A stretch of 64,000 nt of DNA, taken from NCBI RefSeq assembly GCF_003020125.1, contig NZ_PYFW01000002.1, positions 797,501 through 861,500 of the forward strand, given 5' to 3'. The notes below the pieces were generated by a model, which was given only the letters and a program-made list of their open reading frames with translations, did no database searches and was not told where the DNA came from. A program made the position numbers and the translations under genes. Source of the DNA: Bradyrhizobium sp. MOS003 (GTDB lineage: Bacteria > Pseudomonadota > Alphaproteobacteria > Rhizobiales > Xanthobacteraceae). Positions within the stretch are counted from its first letter, which is position 1; each line of letters starts with the position of its first letter. Positions 39,168-48,760 of this stretch are shown here, piece by piece.

Positions 39168-39893
39168 TCAGGCCTGATATTGGCCGCCGTTGATGGTCAT
39201 CGTCGAGCCCGTGATGAAACCGGCCTCGTCGGCTGCGAGGAACACCACCGCACGGGCGATCTCCTCGGGCTCGCCGAGCCGGGCGACCGGGATCTGCGGG
39301 ATGACGTTCTTCTCCAGGACGTCCTTCGGTACCGCCTGCACCATTTCGGTGTTGATGTAGCCGGGGCAGATCGCATTGACGGTGATGCCGCCCTTGGCGT
39401 TCTCGAGCGCGAGCGCCTTGGTGAAGCCGATGTCACCGGCCTTCGCCGCGGAATAATTGACCTGACCGAACTGCCCCTTCTGGCCGTTGATCGACGAGAT
39501 CGAGATGATGCGGCCGAACTTGCGCGCACGCATGCCCTCGATGACCTGGCGTGTCATGTTGAAGAGCGAGCCGAGATTGGTGTTGATGACCGCGTTCCAC
39601 TGCTCCAGCGTCATCTTGTGGAAGGCGGTGTCGCGGGTGATGCCGGCATTGTTGACGAGCACCTCGACCGGTCCGAGCTCGGCCTCGACCTTCTTCACGC
39701 CCTCGGCGCAGGCATCGAAACTGCTGACGTCCCATTTGTAGACGGCGATGCCGGTCTCGGCCTTGAACTTCTCCGCCGCCGTATCATTGCCGGCATAGCT
39801 CGCCGCAACCTTGTATCCCGCCGCCTTCAGTGCCTTGCTGATCGCAGCACCGATGCCCCGCGTACCACCCGTCACCAACGCAACTCGTGCCAT
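39168..39893 (-). CDS. phaB: Acetoacetyl-CoA reductase
   Basis: A 241-residue short-chain dehydrogenase that reduces acetoacetyl-CoA to (R)-3-hydroxybutyryl-CoA with NADPH for polyhydroxybutyrate. The cofactor motif VTGGTRGIGAAI is at the N-terminus, NNAG follows, and the catalytic Ser-Tyr-Lys is visible in ISISSINGQKGQFGQVNYSAAK. Length and sequence fit PhaB. It lies downstream of phaA on the same strand but is separated from it by a terminator-like hairpin. Confidence 0.94.
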   Translation of the reverse strand: MARVALVTGGTRGIGAAISKALKAAGYKVAASYAGNDTAAEKFKAETGIAVYKWDVSSFDACAEGVKKVEAELGPVEVLVNNAGITRDTAFHKMTLEQWNAVINTNLGSLFNMTRQVIEGMRARKFGRIISISSINGQKGQFGQVNYSAAKAGDIGFTKALALENAKGGITVNAICPGYINTEMVQAVPKDVLEKNVIPQIPVARLGEPEEIARAVVFLAADEAGFITGSTMTINGGQYQA

Positions 39894-39985
39894 GTCGTAT
39901 TCCTTCCCTTGGACTCTTCGGACGTTTCTGAGGTGATTGTTTTTAGCGTTGGATTATGCGGTTGGTTTGACGGACATCAAGAACA

Positions 39986-40012
39986 AAACGCCCGGCGTTG
40001 AGCCGGGCGTTT
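39986..40012 (-). terminator. Terminator between phaA and phaB
   Basis: AAACGCCCGGC-GTTGA-GCCGGGCGTTT is a perfect 11-bp stem. On the minus strand it is followed by TGTTC after the U-rich foot, downstream of phaA. It should end or attenuate the phaA transcript before phaB. Confidence 0.75.
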
Positions 40013-40145
40013 GTATTTAATCGAGGCCTGCGCGGTTGCGAAGAATATTTGATTTGCAACCGCTGCCTTTTTAGTCGCGTGCAACGCACTCACTGACGAG
40101 TGCAGCGCACGCGCAAAGTGCGCGTCAGCTACGTGTCAGCTATCT

Positions 40146-41324
40146 TCAGTCGCGCGCGATGCACATCGCGATACCCATGCCGCCGCCGATGCACAGCGTG
40201 GCAAGGCCCTTCTTCGAATCGCGCTTTTGCATTTCGTGCAGCAGCGTCACCAGGACGCGTGCGCCCGACGCGCCGACGGGATGACCGATCGCGATCGCGC
40301 CGCCGTTGACGTTGACCTTGGAGGTATCCCAGCCGAGGTCCTTGTTGACGGCGCAGGCCTGCGCCGCGAAGGCCTCGTTGGCCTCGATCAGGTCGAGGTC
40401 GCCGACGTTCCAGCCGGCCTTCTTCAGCGCGGCGCGCGAGGCCGGGATCGGGCCAGAGCCCATGATCTTCGGATCGACGCCGGCCTGCGCCCAGGACACG
40501 ATCCGCGCGAGCGGCTTCTTGCCTTCCTTGGCGGCCTGCTTGGCGGTCATCAGCACCACGGCGGCCGCGCCGTCATTGATGCCGGATGCCGAGCCTGCGG
40601 TGACCGTGCCGTCCTTCTCGAAGGCGGGCTTGAGCTTGGCCATGCCGTCGAGCGTGGCGCCATGACGCGGATATTCGTCGGCGCTGACGACGATGTCGCC
40701 CTTGCGAGTCTTGATGGTGACGGGGACGATCTCGTCGTTGAACTTGCCGGCCTTCTGCGCCGCCTCGGCTTTCTGCTGCGAGGCGACGGCGAACTCGTCC
40801 TGCTGGGTACGGGTAATCTGCCACTGCCGTGCGACGTTTTCGGCGGTGTTGCCCATGTGGTAGCCGTTGAAGGCGTCCCACAGGCCGTCCTTGATCATGG
40901 TGTCGACGAACTCGACCGGGCCCATCTTGACGCCGCCACGCAGATATTGGGCGTGCGGTGCCATGCTCATGGATTCCTGGCCGCCCGCGACCACGATCTC
41001 GGAATCGCCGTTGAGCAGCGCCTGGTAACCGAGCGCAACCGTGCGCAGGCCCGAGCCGCAAAGCTGGTTGACGCCCCAGGCCGGGCTTTCCACCGGAATT
41101 CCGGCGGCGATCGACGCCTGACGAGCGGGGTTCTGGCCCTGGGCGGCGGTCAGGATCTGCCCCATGATGACTTCCGAGACCCGGCCGGGCTCGATGCCCC
41201 CGCGCTCCAGCGCGGCCTTGATGGCGATGGCGCCGAGGTCATGGGCGGGAAGGGTCGCGAACGCTCCGTTGAAGCTTCCGACCGGGGTGCGGGCGGCGCT
41301 GACGATGACGACATCGTCTGACAT
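40146..41324 (-). CDS. phaA: Acetyl-CoA acetyltransferase (beta-ketothiolase)
   Basis: A 392-residue thiolase that condenses two acetyl-CoA to acetoacetyl-CoA, the first step of PHB synthesis. The acyl-accepting C89 lies in [11 protein letters not shown], and the C-terminal catalytic set includes [19 protein letters not shown] and [13 protein letters not shown]. Of two close ATG codons I chose 41324, because AGGAG lies 7 nt before it and overlaps the first ATG. It is divergent from phaR. Confidence 0.95.
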   Translation of the reverse strand: MSDDVVIVSAARTPVGSFNGAFATLPAHDLGAIAIKAALERGGIEPGRVSEVIMGQILTAAQGQNPARQASIAAGIPVESPAWGVNQLCGSGLRTVALGYQALLNGDSEIVVAGGQESMSMAPHAQYLRGGVKMGPVEFVDTMIKDGLWDAFNGYHMGNTAENVARQWQITRTQQDEFAVASQQKAEAAQKAGKFNDEIVPVTIKTRKGDIVVSADEYPRHGATLDGMAKLKPAFEKDGTVTAGSASGINDGAAAVVLMTAKQAAKEGKKPLARIVSWAQAGVDPKIMGSGPIPASRAALKKAGWNVGDLDLIEANEAFAAQACAVNKDLGWDTSKVNVNGGAIAIGHPVGASGARVLVTLLHEMQKRDSKKGLATLCIGGGMGIAMCIARD

Positions 41325-41628
41325 GGGCATCTCCTGGGTTTGAAAGGGGGCAGGCGTGGCTGTGGAAACGGCTCGCCAGTCTCGAATGGCATCCTGTTAA
41401 CGTCGTTGAGGCATGTCAATCGAACCTTCACCGAATTCATGCCGCAGCGCATTCAAAATAGCGTTCTTGGCGCTTTCGCAAGCAGGATTTTGCTCTGCGA
41501 TTAACCGTGCCGCACAAAACGGTAGCGTGAGCCCTTTGAAAATGCTTATTTTGTTGCGTTGCGTACTCTTCCCGCCCTGCGGCATAGCCCGCTCGGTTCC
41601 CGTTCTCCGCGTTTGCAAGTGAGAGCCC
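41325..41628. promoter_or_regulatory. Divergent phaA-phaR control region
   Basis: The 304 bases separate phaA from its likely repressor gene phaR and must carry both promoters. Several TTGC/GCAA steps occur (for example 41474-41501), but no convincing PhaR palindrome could be assigned by eye. No gene was seen. Confidence 0.4.
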
Positions 41629-42228
41629 ATGGCGAAATCAGACCAACCCACCACCATCAAGAAATACGCGAACCGCCGGCTCTACAACACCGGAACGAGT
41701 ACCTATGTGACGCTGGAAGACCTCGCCTCGATGGTCAAGGATGGCGAAGATTTCCTGGTCTATGACGCCAAGACCGGCGACGACATCACCCGCTCCGTGC
41801 TCGCCCAGATCATCTTCGAGCAGGAGAACAAGGCCGGCCAGAACCTGCTCCCGACCACCTTCCTGCGCCAGTTGATTCGTTTCTACGGCGACAGCATGCA
41901 GATGGTGGTCCCGAAATATTTGGAACAGTCGATTGCGACGCTGACCCAGGAACAGGAGAAGTTCCGCAAGCAGATTGCCAACTCGCTCTCTGGAACCCCG
42001 TTTGCGCCGCTGGAAGAACAGGTCCGCCGCAACATGGAGCTGTTCCAGCAGACCTTCTCGATGTTCAAGCCGTTTGTTCCGAATGCGGCCCGCCCGGCGA
42101 CGGCGGCCACGGAGGCCGAGCCCGATGCGAGCGCTGAGCCGGCCAAGGACACCAACATCGACGATCTGCGCCAGCAGATGAAGGACATGCAGGAACGCCT
42201 CGAGAAGATGTCGAAGAAGGACGAGTAG
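41629..42228 (+). CDS. phaR: Polyhydroxyalkanoate synthesis repressor PhaR
   Basis: A 199-residue regulator with the PHB-accumulation DNA-binding domain at the N-terminus (TIKKYANRRLYNTGTSTYVT), then the PHB-binding domain (SVLAQIIFEQENKAGQNLLP, LIRFYGDSMQMVVPKYLEQS). A C-terminal coiled coil (DDLRQQMKDMQERLEKMSKK) follows an Ala/Glu linker. PhaR binds nascent PHB granules and promoters of phasin and pha genes. It is divergent from phaA. AGTGAGAGCC precedes the ATG. Confidence 0.95.
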   Translation: MAKSDQPTTIKKYANRRLYNTGTSTYVTLEDLASMVKDGEDFLVYDAKTGDDITRSVLAQIIFEQENKAGQNLLPTTFLRQLIRFYGDSMQMVVPKYLEQSIATLTQEQEKFRKQIANSLSGTPFAPLEEQVRRNMELFQQTFSMFKPFVPNAARPATAATEAEPDASAEPAKDTNIDDLRQQMKDMQERLEKMSKKDE

Positions 42229-42334
42229 AGCCTTACGTTCGTACCGACGCGTCCGCTCGCGGCGGGCGCGCAAGCCGGTGCATGGGGGTGTCACCACTTG
42301 AACGCCCTCGTCCCGATACGGGCCGGAGCCGCCC

Positions 42335-42952
42335 ATGTCCGACCGCAGTTCACATTGGGACAATGTTTACGCCACCAAGGGCGAGGCCGAGGTCAGCTGG
42401 TTTCAGGACAGCCCGACGATCTCGTTTGAGATGATCCGAGCTGCAAATCAGGATCATGGCGCAGCCATTATCGATATCGGCGGCGGTGCATCGCGGCTGG
42501 TCGATGTGCTCTTGGAGGCCGGATATCGCGATGTCGCTGTGCTGGATCTGTCAGCCAACGCGCTTGATGCCGCGAAGAAACGTATCGGTCCGGCCGCTTC
42601 ACGGGTCGACTGGATCGTTGCCGACGCCACGACATGGCGGCCGGCCAAGACCTACGATGTCTGGCACGACCGCGCGGCGTTTCACTTCCTGATCGATCCG
42701 CGTGACCGAGCGGCTTACGTCGACCGCTTGCGGTCGGCCGTTGCACCCTGCGGCGAGGTCATCATCGCGACGTTCGCGCCCGAAGGTCCGGAGAAATGCA
42801 GCGGCTTGCCGGTGCAGCGACATGACAGCGCGAGCCTCGCAGCAGAGCTCGGGCCGGACTTCGAACCTGTCGAGACGCGGAGCGAGGCACATCACACTCC
42901 GTGGGATTCGACGCAGGCGTTTCAGTTCAGCCGGTTTCGCAGACGAGGTTAG
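42335..42952 (+). CDS. Class I SAM-dependent methyltransferase
   Basis: A 205-residue methyltransferase. SHWDNVYATKGEAEVSWFQD at the N-terminus is typical of small thiopurine/trans-aconitate-like methyltransferases. SAM motif I is IIDIGGGASRLVDVLL, then VLDLSANALDAAKKRIG. The substrate is unknown. It lies between phaR and the convergent aminotransferase gene. Confidence 0.87.
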   Translation: MSDRSSHWDNVYATKGEAEVSWFQDSPTISFEMIRAANQDHGAAIIDIGGGASRLVDVLLEAGYRDVAVLDLSANALDAAKKRIGPAASRVDWIVADATTWRPAKTYDVWHDRAAFHFLIDPRDRAAYVDRLRSAVAPCGEVIIATFAPEGPEKCSGLPVQRHDSASLAAELGPDFEPVETRSEAHHTPWDSTQAFQFSRFRRRG

Positions 42953-42958
42953 CTCGTG

Positions 42959-43846
42959 TCAGGCCGCGAGCTTCACCGCATGCGCAAACTCCCAATAGAG
43001 TTTGCGCGCCTTGGTGTAGAACGGCCCCGGCTTCAGCTCGCGCTCGTCGATGCGGATCACCGGTGCGACCTTGGCAAAATTGCCGCTTGAGAAGATTTCG
43101 TCGGCAGCGAGGAAATCAGCATAGCGCAACGTCTTCTCGACCACGGTGACGCCGTCGCCGCGAAGCAGGTCGATGACCCGCTGGCGCGTGATGCCGTTGA
43201 GGAACGTGCCGTTCGGCACCGGCGTATAGACCACGCCGTCTCTGGCCATGAACACGTTGGAATTGCCGAACTCCGCGACGTTGCCGAGCATGTCGAGCAT
43301 CAGCGCGTTCTGGAAGCCGCGGGACGCGGCCTCCGCGAGCGCGCGCGAATTGTTCGGGTAGAGGCAGGCCGCCTTGGCCTCGACCGGCGCGCATTCGGCG
43401 GTGGGCCTGCGGAACGGCGACAGGGTGATGGCATTACCGACCGGCTTCGGCATCGGCGCCTCGTAGATGCACAGGCACCAATTGGTGGTCTCGGGATCGA
43501 ACAGCACGCCGCCGCCCGAGCCGTTCTGCGCCCAATACATCGGACGGACGTAGAGCTCGGCATTGGCCGCAAAGCGCGCGATGCCTTCGGTCGCGAGCGT
43601 GAGCCAGGTGCCGGTATCGACCACCGGCTTCAGGCCGAAATTGATCGCGGATTGATTGGCGCGGGCAACGTGACGGTCGAGATCGGGCGCGACGCCCTCG
43701 AACGCGCGTGCACCATCGAACACAACCGAGCCGAGCCAGGCCGCATGCGTGCGCGGACCCATGATTGGGACATTGCCGTCGTGCCATTTGCCCTCGAAGA
43801 AGGTCCAGCTCGGCGAGTATTCGATCGGCTTCCTGATCTCGGCCAT
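42959..43846 (-). CDS. ilvE: Branched-chain amino acid aminotransferase (class IV PLP)
   Basis: A 295-residue fold-type IV aminotransferase. The PLP lysine is K158 (PVEAKAACLYPNN), with VRPMYWAQNGSG, VAEFGNSNVFM and NGTFLNGITRQRVIDL as class IV markers. The ATG at 43846 follows a purine-rich GGGGGGCC. It probably transfers amino groups to branched-chain 2-oxo acids. A D-amino-acid transaminase role is less likely because of family length and motifs. It is divergent from the esterase. Confidence 0.88.
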   Translation of the reverse strand: MAEIRKPIEYSPSWTFFEGKWHDGNVPIMGPRTHAAWLGSVVFDGARAFEGVAPDLDRHVARANQSAINFGLKPVVDTGTWLTLATEGIARFAANAELYVRPMYWAQNGSGGGVLFDPETTNWCLCIYEAPMPKPVGNAITLSPFRRPTAECAPVEAKAACLYPNNSRALAEAASRGFQNALMLDMLGNVAEFGNSNVFMARDGVVYTPVPNGTFLNGITRQRVIDLLRGDGVTVVEKTLRYADFLAADEIFSSGNFAKVAPVIRIDERELKPGPFYTKARKLYWEFAHAVKLAA

Positions 43847-43964
43847 GACAGGCCCCCCCTTGGCGTGATGCCGCAATATCGCGCCACTATCGGACGCAAC
43901 ATCTAAATGATTCCCTGCGGTCAAGGGGTGGGTTACCCTCGCTGCCGGGGAGAAAGGAAACAGC

Positions 43965-44900
43965 ATGTCGCTCGATCCGCTCGCAAAGCGCTTGTTGACC
44001 ATGATGGCGGCGGCCGCGCCGCAGGCGAGGGGCCGGCCGAGCGTGGAGGCGCGGCGGCAATCGCTGGCGAAGCTGATGCAGTTCGCACGCGTCGATGCCC
44101 CGGATGTGACCTCGCGCGACGGCATGCTGCCCGGCCGCGCCGGCGAACTGCCTTATCGGCTCTACACGCCCGCAAATGCCGATGAGCGAGCGCCCGGCTT
44201 CGTGTTCTTCCATGGCGGCGGGCTGGTCGCAGGCGGCATCGCCACCCATGATCGCATCGCGGCGGCGCTGGCGCATGCCACCGGCTGCCGCCTCGTCTCG
44301 GTCGACTACCGGCTCGCGCCGGAGCACAAATTCCCGGCTGCGATCGACGACGCGATCACCGCCACCGAATGGGTCGCGCGCGAGGCCGCATCGCTCGGCA
44401 TCGATGCGGACCGTCTGGTGGTCGGTGGCGATTCCGCCGGTGCGACGCTCGCAGCCATCGTGTGCCAGGAGGCGGCGCAGAGCGCAGGCCTCGCCATCGC
44501 CGCGCAATGCCTGATCTGTCCGGTGCTGGATTTCGAGGAAACCTCGCCCTCACGCGCTGCCTTTGCAGAGGGCCATCTGATCGATCGCGTCACGATCGAG
44601 GCCGATCTTTCCGACTATCTGCCCGACGGCATCGACACCGCCGACCCCCGCGTTTCTCCCTTGCGCGCAACACGGCTCACCGGCCTGCCGACCGCGATCA
44701 TCCACACGGCCGAGTACGACCCGATGCGCGATGAAGGCAATGCCTATGCCCGCAAGCTGCTCGCCGCGGGCGTCGCCGTCGAGCATGTCTGCCACGATGG
44801 GATGGTTCACAATTTCCACGCCATGGGCGCGATCCTGCCACAGGCGCAGTTGGTGCTCTCGCAGATCGGCGAGCAGGTGCGGCGAGCGGTAGAGAGGTAG
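43965..44900 (+). CDS. Alpha/beta hydrolase, hormone-sensitive-lipase family
   Basis: A 311-residue esterase. The oxyanion-hole HGGG is at 83-86 (VFFHGGGLVAGG), the nucleophile S157 lies in GGDSAGA, and the catalytic His is in CHDGMVHNFH near the C-terminus. YRLAPEHKFPAAIDD is an HSL-family hallmark. It probably hydrolyses short acyl esters in the cytoplasm; the natural substrate is unknown. GGAGAAAGG precedes the ATG. Confidence 0.92.
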   Translation: MSLDPLAKRLLTMMAAAAPQARGRPSVEARRQSLAKLMQFARVDAPDVTSRDGMLPGRAGELPYRLYTPANADERAPGFVFFHGGGLVAGGIATHDRIAAALAHATGCRLVSVDYRLAPEHKFPAAIDDAITATEWVAREAASLGIDADRLVVGGDSAGATLAAIVCQEAAQSAGLAIAAQCLICPVLDFEETSPSRAAFAEGHLIDRVTIEADLSDYLPDGIDTADPRVSPLRATRLTGLPTAIIHTAEYDPMRDEGNAYARKLLAAGVAVEHVCHDGMVHNFHAMGAILPQAQLVLSQIGEQVRRAVER

Positions 44901-44906
44901 TGCGGA

Positions 44907-45155
44907 TCACACCCGCGCGTCGAGCACCGCCCGGGCTGCCATGACATAGTCCGGCCAATGCGCGTCCGCATAGCGTTCCGCCTGCCGCGCACAGGTGACG
45001 TCCGGCGCATGCGCGGCTGCGATCGTGCGTGCAAAGCGTTCTTCGGCCACCGTCACTTCGCCAGGCTCGCGAGCCGGCACGGCGGCAGCCACCGCCGTCG
45101 GAGCGACAGCGAGCCCCGCCAGACCGGTGAGCAGGATGCGGCGTGACGTATTCAT
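44907..45155 (-). CDS. Small Tat-exported hypothetical protein
   Basis: An 82-residue protein beginning MNTSRRILLTGLAGLAVAPT, a short twin-arginine-like leader with cleavage near AAAVPA. The mature part is only about 55 residues (ERFARTIAAAHAPDVTCARQ) with a single Cys. No family is recognised. It is convergent with the esterase (6-nt gap). Confidence 0.55.
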   Translation of the reverse strand: MNTSRRILLTGLAGLAVAPTAVAAAVPAREPGEVTVAEERFARTIAAAHAPDVTCARQAERYADAHWPDYVMAARAVLDARV

Positions 45156-45338
45156 GGCTGTCGTCCTTCCAATGTCCGGCCTGCACTCGGGCCGGCGCGT
45201 GTGTCGGTGCGATTCCCCGCAGAGTAACCGCGCAGGTCCTTGCCGTCCATGGTTTGCGGATTGCGCTTGACCTCGGGAAGGATCACGTTCCATCTACACA
45301 CGATCCTGCCACCGCGGCCCTACGCTTCGGATTGTCAC

Positions 45339-46244
45339 GTGTCCCAGCACAGCCCATCGCATCATCAGGCTTTGCGCACTATCACGATGGGGCTGGCCTG
45401 TCTGGCGATTTCGGGCACTGCCGCCTTCTCCGCCGAAGCCGAAGACGACGCACCGGCAAAACCGGCGGTTCCGAACATCTACCTCGATCTGCGCACGACC
45501 TATGCGACGATTCCGGCGGGCACGCTCGGGCTCGGCTTCGGCAACACGTCTTTGTCGGCCGCGTTCGAAGCTCTGGCGGTACGCAGAGGCACAACCCTGC
45601 CGAACGGCTTGCCTGCCGCGAAATCGATTGCGGTCGACCTGCCGCTGACCGTCGACGTCAATGACCGCGTTTCGCTCTATGGCGGCGTGTCGGGCTCGAC
45701 GGCCGACATCGGCGGCGGCTGGTCGACGTTCGACGTCACGAGCTGGAACATCGGCGTTCAGGCCGACCTCCATCAGCAGAATGGCGGAAACATTCCGACC
45801 ATCACGCTGCAATCGACTCTGACGCAGTCGGTGCCCAACGAGCAGGGCATGACGAATTCGTTCAACAACATCCTGGAATTCGACTACGCGCTCGACGAGG
45901 ACGAAACGCGGGGCTGGCTCGCGGGCATGCAATATACTTACACCACCATCGCCAGCCCGTTCGCAAGCATCCGGCCGAACACGATCCTCTATGCCGGCGG
46001 CTATTATCAATGGCCGAGCAACTGGAAGTTCACCGGACGCCTCGGCATACAGTCGTTCGGCGGCGCGCAGATCGCAGGGAGGATGCTGGCGGAGTCCTTC
46101 ACGCAACCGATCCTGCGGCTCGACCTTGATCGCATGGATGATAACGACAATCGGCTGTTCGGCATCACCGCGCAGATCGCGTGGATGCCGAAGCCATCAT
46201 ATCAGGTCACGCTGCGCACGCCGCTCTATGCCGTGCGCAATTAG
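45339..46244 (+). CDS. Exported beta-rich hypothetical protein, possible outer-membrane barrel
   Basis: About 301 residues from GTG 45339; ATG 45387 is an alternative, and neither has a clear Shine-Dalgarno. A signal-like segment ITMGLACLAISGTAAFSAEA precedes an Ala/Pro linker. The mature part has alternating polar/hydrophobic strands with Tyr/Trp girdles (RVSLYGGVSGSTADIGGGW, WLAGMQYTYTTIASPF, ILYAGGYYQWPSNWKF). It ends VTLRTPLYAVRN, an odd barrel end. It resembles small rhizobial outer-membrane proteins, but I cannot name a family. Its 3' end overlaps the CMD gene by 4 nt. Confidence 0.65.
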   Translation: MSQHSPSHHQALRTITMGLACLAISGTAAFSAEAEDDAPAKPAVPNIYLDLRTTYATIPAGTLGLGFGNTSLSAAFEALAVRRGTTLPNGLPAAKSIAVDLPLTVDVNDRVSLYGGVSGSTADIGGGWSTFDVTSWNIGVQADLHQQNGGNIPTITLQSTLTQSVPNEQGMTNSFNNILEFDYALDEDETRGWLAGMQYTYTTIASPFASIRPNTILYAGGYYQWPSNWKFTGRLGIQSFGGAQIAGRMLAESFTQPILRLDLDRMDDNDNRLFGITAQIAWMPKPSYQVTLRTPLYAVRN

Positions 46245-46801
46245 TCCGGCACCGGCACGTCGAACGTGTTCAGTGTGACCGAGACCATGCAATAGACGCC
46301 GACGAGATAGGACAGCTCGGCCGCGCCGTGCTCGCCGAACTCTTTCACGGCGGCGCGCCAGGTCAATTCCGGCAGCACACCGCCACCGACCAGCGCGGAC
46401 GCCACGTCGTAGGCGATGGCCTCCTGTTTGGTGAGATCGACCGGCCGCTGGCCGGCCACGATGGTCGCAAGCTTCTCGTCGGAGAGGCCGCGCTGCTCGG
46501 CGACCAGCACGTGGGCATAGAGCTCGTAGCCGGATCGGAAATGCGATCCCGTGACGAGGATCGCAACCTCGCGTACCGGAGCAGGCAGCAGCGGATTCGA
46601 CGCGATCGCCTTGACCAGCTCCCACACCGGCTTGCCGAAGCGCGGCTCGCGGATCCAGGGATTCCAGGGCCCGAGCAGCGCGCCGTCATCGCGCATGTTT
46701 ACGAAGCCCTTGAAGTGGTCCTTGATGCCGGCTCGCATGTCCTCATAGAGCGGCTTCTGTTCAGCACCCAGGTCTTTCGGATCGAGAATGGGAAGGCGCA
46801 C
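46241..46801 (-). CDS. Carboxymuconolactone decarboxylase family protein
   Basis: A 186-residue helical protein with the CMD core VREVAILVTGSHFRSGYELYAHVLVAEQRGLS. The AhpD-type CxxC redox motif is absent, so this is a non-redox CMD branch. GTG 46801 is preferred because GAGGAG lies 9 nt upstream; the frame stays open to 46852. The function is unknown; relatives occur in aromatic-acid and stress contexts. Confidence 0.85.
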   Translation of the reverse strand: MRLPILDPKDLGAEQKPLYEDMRAGIKDHFKGFVNMRDDGALLGPWNPWIREPRFGKPVWELVKAIASNPLLPAPVREVAILVTGSHFRSGYELYAHVLVAEQRGLSDEKLATIVAGQRPVDLTKQEAIAYDVASALVGGGVLPELTWRAAVKEFGEHGAAELSYLVGVYCMVSVTLNTFDVPVPD

Positions 46802-46908
46802 GGTGGAGATCTCCTCGTTGAGACAACGAGGCTTGCCCGCATGTGCGCGCAACGCAAGTGAAGTTGCCGTGACATCGCATTCCCCGTCGGGCGTTCCGAC
46901 AAATTCGA

Positions 46909-48078
46909 TTACCCCGTCTCGGGGATTTGAGCGCTCTGGGGATTTGCGACATCGTCGATGGCGAGCGTCAGCGGCTCACCTGTCGCGAGGAACGACGACA
47001 AGGTCGCCTCGAGCGGCGCCGGATCGAGCCCCCGCGCCTTCAGCCATTCGGGTTCGTAATAGGTCTGCCGATAGCGCTCGCCGGAATCGCAGATCAGCGT
47101 CACCAGCGACCCCGTCGCGTTCGCCTGCCGCATCTCGGAGGCGAGCCGGCACAGCGCGAGGAAATTGGTGCCGGTTGACCCGCCTACCGGGCGGCGCAGC
47201 CGGCGAGACAGCACGTTCATCGCCGCGATCGTGGCTGCGTCCGGGATCTTCATCATGCGGTCGACCACACCAGCCACGAAGGAGGGCTCGCAACGCGGCC
47301 GGCCGACGCCCTCGATCAGCGACGGGCGGTCGCAAACATGGGAGCGGTCCTGCGAGCGGAAGCAATCGAAAAAGGCGGAATGCTCGACATCGGCGACGCA
47401 CAGCCGCGTCGGATATTGGCGATAGCGCAAATAGCGTCCGATGGTGGCCGACGTGCCGCCGGTGCCCGCGCCCATCACGATCCAGTCCGGCAGCGGCCGC
47501 GGCTCGCCCTGCAATTGCGTGAAGATCGATTCGGCGATGTTGTTGTTGCCGCGCCAGTCCGTTGCGCGCTCGGCAAAGGTGAACTGGTCCATGTAGTGGC
47601 CGTTCAGGCGCGCGGCGAGCGCGGCCGCCTCCGCGTAGAGCGCGCGACCATCGTCGATCAGGTGGCAATTGCCGCCATAATGTTCGATCGCGGCGATCTT
47701 CTCCGCCGAGGTCGTGCGCGGCATCACGGCGTAAAAGGGTACGCCGATCATTTGCGCGAAATAGGCTTCCGACACCGCCGTCGACCCGGACGAGGCCTCG
47801 ACCACGGGCGTGCCTTCGCGGATGTGGCCGTTACAGAGAGCATACAGGAACAGCGAGCGCGCCAACCGGTGCTTCAGGCTGCCGGTCGGATGGGTCGACT
47901 CATCCTTCAGATAAATGTCGATGCCTGACAGCGCCGGCACGATCAGCCGGATCAGATGTGTGTCGGCGGTGCGGCACTGGTCGGCCTCGATCGCCGCCAC
48001 AGCCTCGTCGACCCAGCCGCGCCGATAGGCCGGCCCGGCCGGATTGGGGTGGCGGAAGGGGAGCGGCTCCATCGGCAT
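46909..48078 (-). CDS. PLP-dependent cysteine synthase/desulfhydrase-family enzyme
   Basis: A 389-residue fold-type II PLP enzyme. The Schiff-base K69 lies in [14 protein letters not shown], with the Asn/Ser loop [17 protein letters not shown] and phosphate cradle [15 protein letters not shown]. It is longer than CysK, with a C-terminal extension like fungal/bacterial cysteine desulfhydrase Cds1, which releases H2S from cysteine. ATG 48078 has AAGGAA about 10 nt upstream. Its start side faces acdR, which ends 60 nt upstream on the same strand. Confidence 0.87.
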   Translation of the reverse strand: MPMEPLPFRHPNPAGPAYRRGWVDEAVAAIEADQCRTADTHLIRLIVPALSGIDIYLKDESTHPTGSLKHRLARSLFLYALCNGHIREGTPVVEASSGSTAVSEAYFAQMIGVPFYAVMPRTTSAEKIAAIEHYGGNCHLIDDGRALYAEAAALAARLNGHYMDQFTFAERATDWRGNNNIAESIFTQLQGEPRPLPDWIVMGAGTGGTSATIGRYLRYRQYPTRLCVADVEHSAFFDCFRSQDRSHVCDRPSLIEGVGRPRCEPSFVAGVVDRMMKIPDAATIAAMNVLSRRLRRPVGGSTGTNFLALCRLASEMRQANATGSLVTLICDSGERYRQTYYEPEWLKARGLDPAPLEATLSSFLATGEPLTLAIDDVANPQSAQIPETG

Positions 48079-48137
48079 GACCAGGCGATTCCTTGAAAGC
48101 GACGTCCATCTAGCATGAGGGCGCTTGTGCACCCCGC

Positions 48138-48602
48138 TCAAAATTCGAGCGGCGCGTTGTCGACGACCTCCTTCATCACGAAGAAGGTGCGGGTCTGGCG
48201 CACCCCGGGCAGCGCGATCAGTTGCTCGCCGTGGATGCGGTTGAAATCCTCCATGTCGCCGACGCGGATCTTGAGGAAGTAGTCGAAGTCGCCGGCGACG
48301 AGGTGGCAGTCGAGCACGAATTTCAGCCTGGCGATGGCCTGCTCGAAGGTCGCAAAGCTCTCCGGCGTCGAGCGGTCCAGCACGACGCCGACCATCACCA
48401 GCGTGCCCTTCGCCACCTTCTTCGGGGCGATCATGGCGCGGACCGTGGCGATGAAGCCGTCCTCGAACAGACGCTGGGTGCGGCGATGGCAGGTGGCGGG
48501 GCTGATTGCGACTGATACAGCCAGCTCGGCGTTACTGAGCCGACCGTTATTCTGAAGCAATCTCAAGATCTTAAGGTCAGTGCGGTCGAGGCGGCCGGCC
48601 AT
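48138..48602 (-). CDS. acdR: Lrp/AsnC family regulator, probable AcdR
   Basis: A 154-residue Lrp-type regulator. The N-terminal HTH is [20 protein letters not shown] with recognition helix [13 protein letters not shown], and the C-terminal RAM domain has [20 protein letters not shown]. It is divergent from acdS with 158 nt between starts, the arrangement known for AcdR, which activates ACC deaminase in response to ACC and low leucine. The symbol rests on that context. Confidence 0.85.
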   Translation of the reverse strand: MAGRLDRTDLKILRLLQNNGRLSNAELAVSVAISPATCHRRTQRLFEDGFIATVRAMIAPKKVAKGTLVMVGVVLDRSTPESFATFEQAIARLKFVLDCHLVAGDFDYFLKIRVGDMEDFNRIHGEQLIALPGVRQTRTFFVMKEVVDNAPLEF

Positions 48603-48760
48603 GGAAGAAACTTTTGCAAAGATTGTATATTCTGGAAGAATTATTATCAGCTAGCGCCATTCCTGCAAGAAGATGCGCAACACGCGCGCAACATTTGAGA
48701 GCACCTTCTTCCGACGCGATGCTAGGCAAACACCAGCACCAACGCCAATCGGGATGACCC
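48603..48760. promoter_or_regulatory. Divergent acdR-acdS control region
   Basis: An AT-rich stretch at 48615-48655 (TTGTATATTCTGGAAGAATT) contrasts with the GC-rich flanks and includes the imperfect dyad ATTCTGGAAGAAT. This is a plausible Lrp-type (AcdR) binding region between divergent starts. Binding is inferred. Confidence 0.45.
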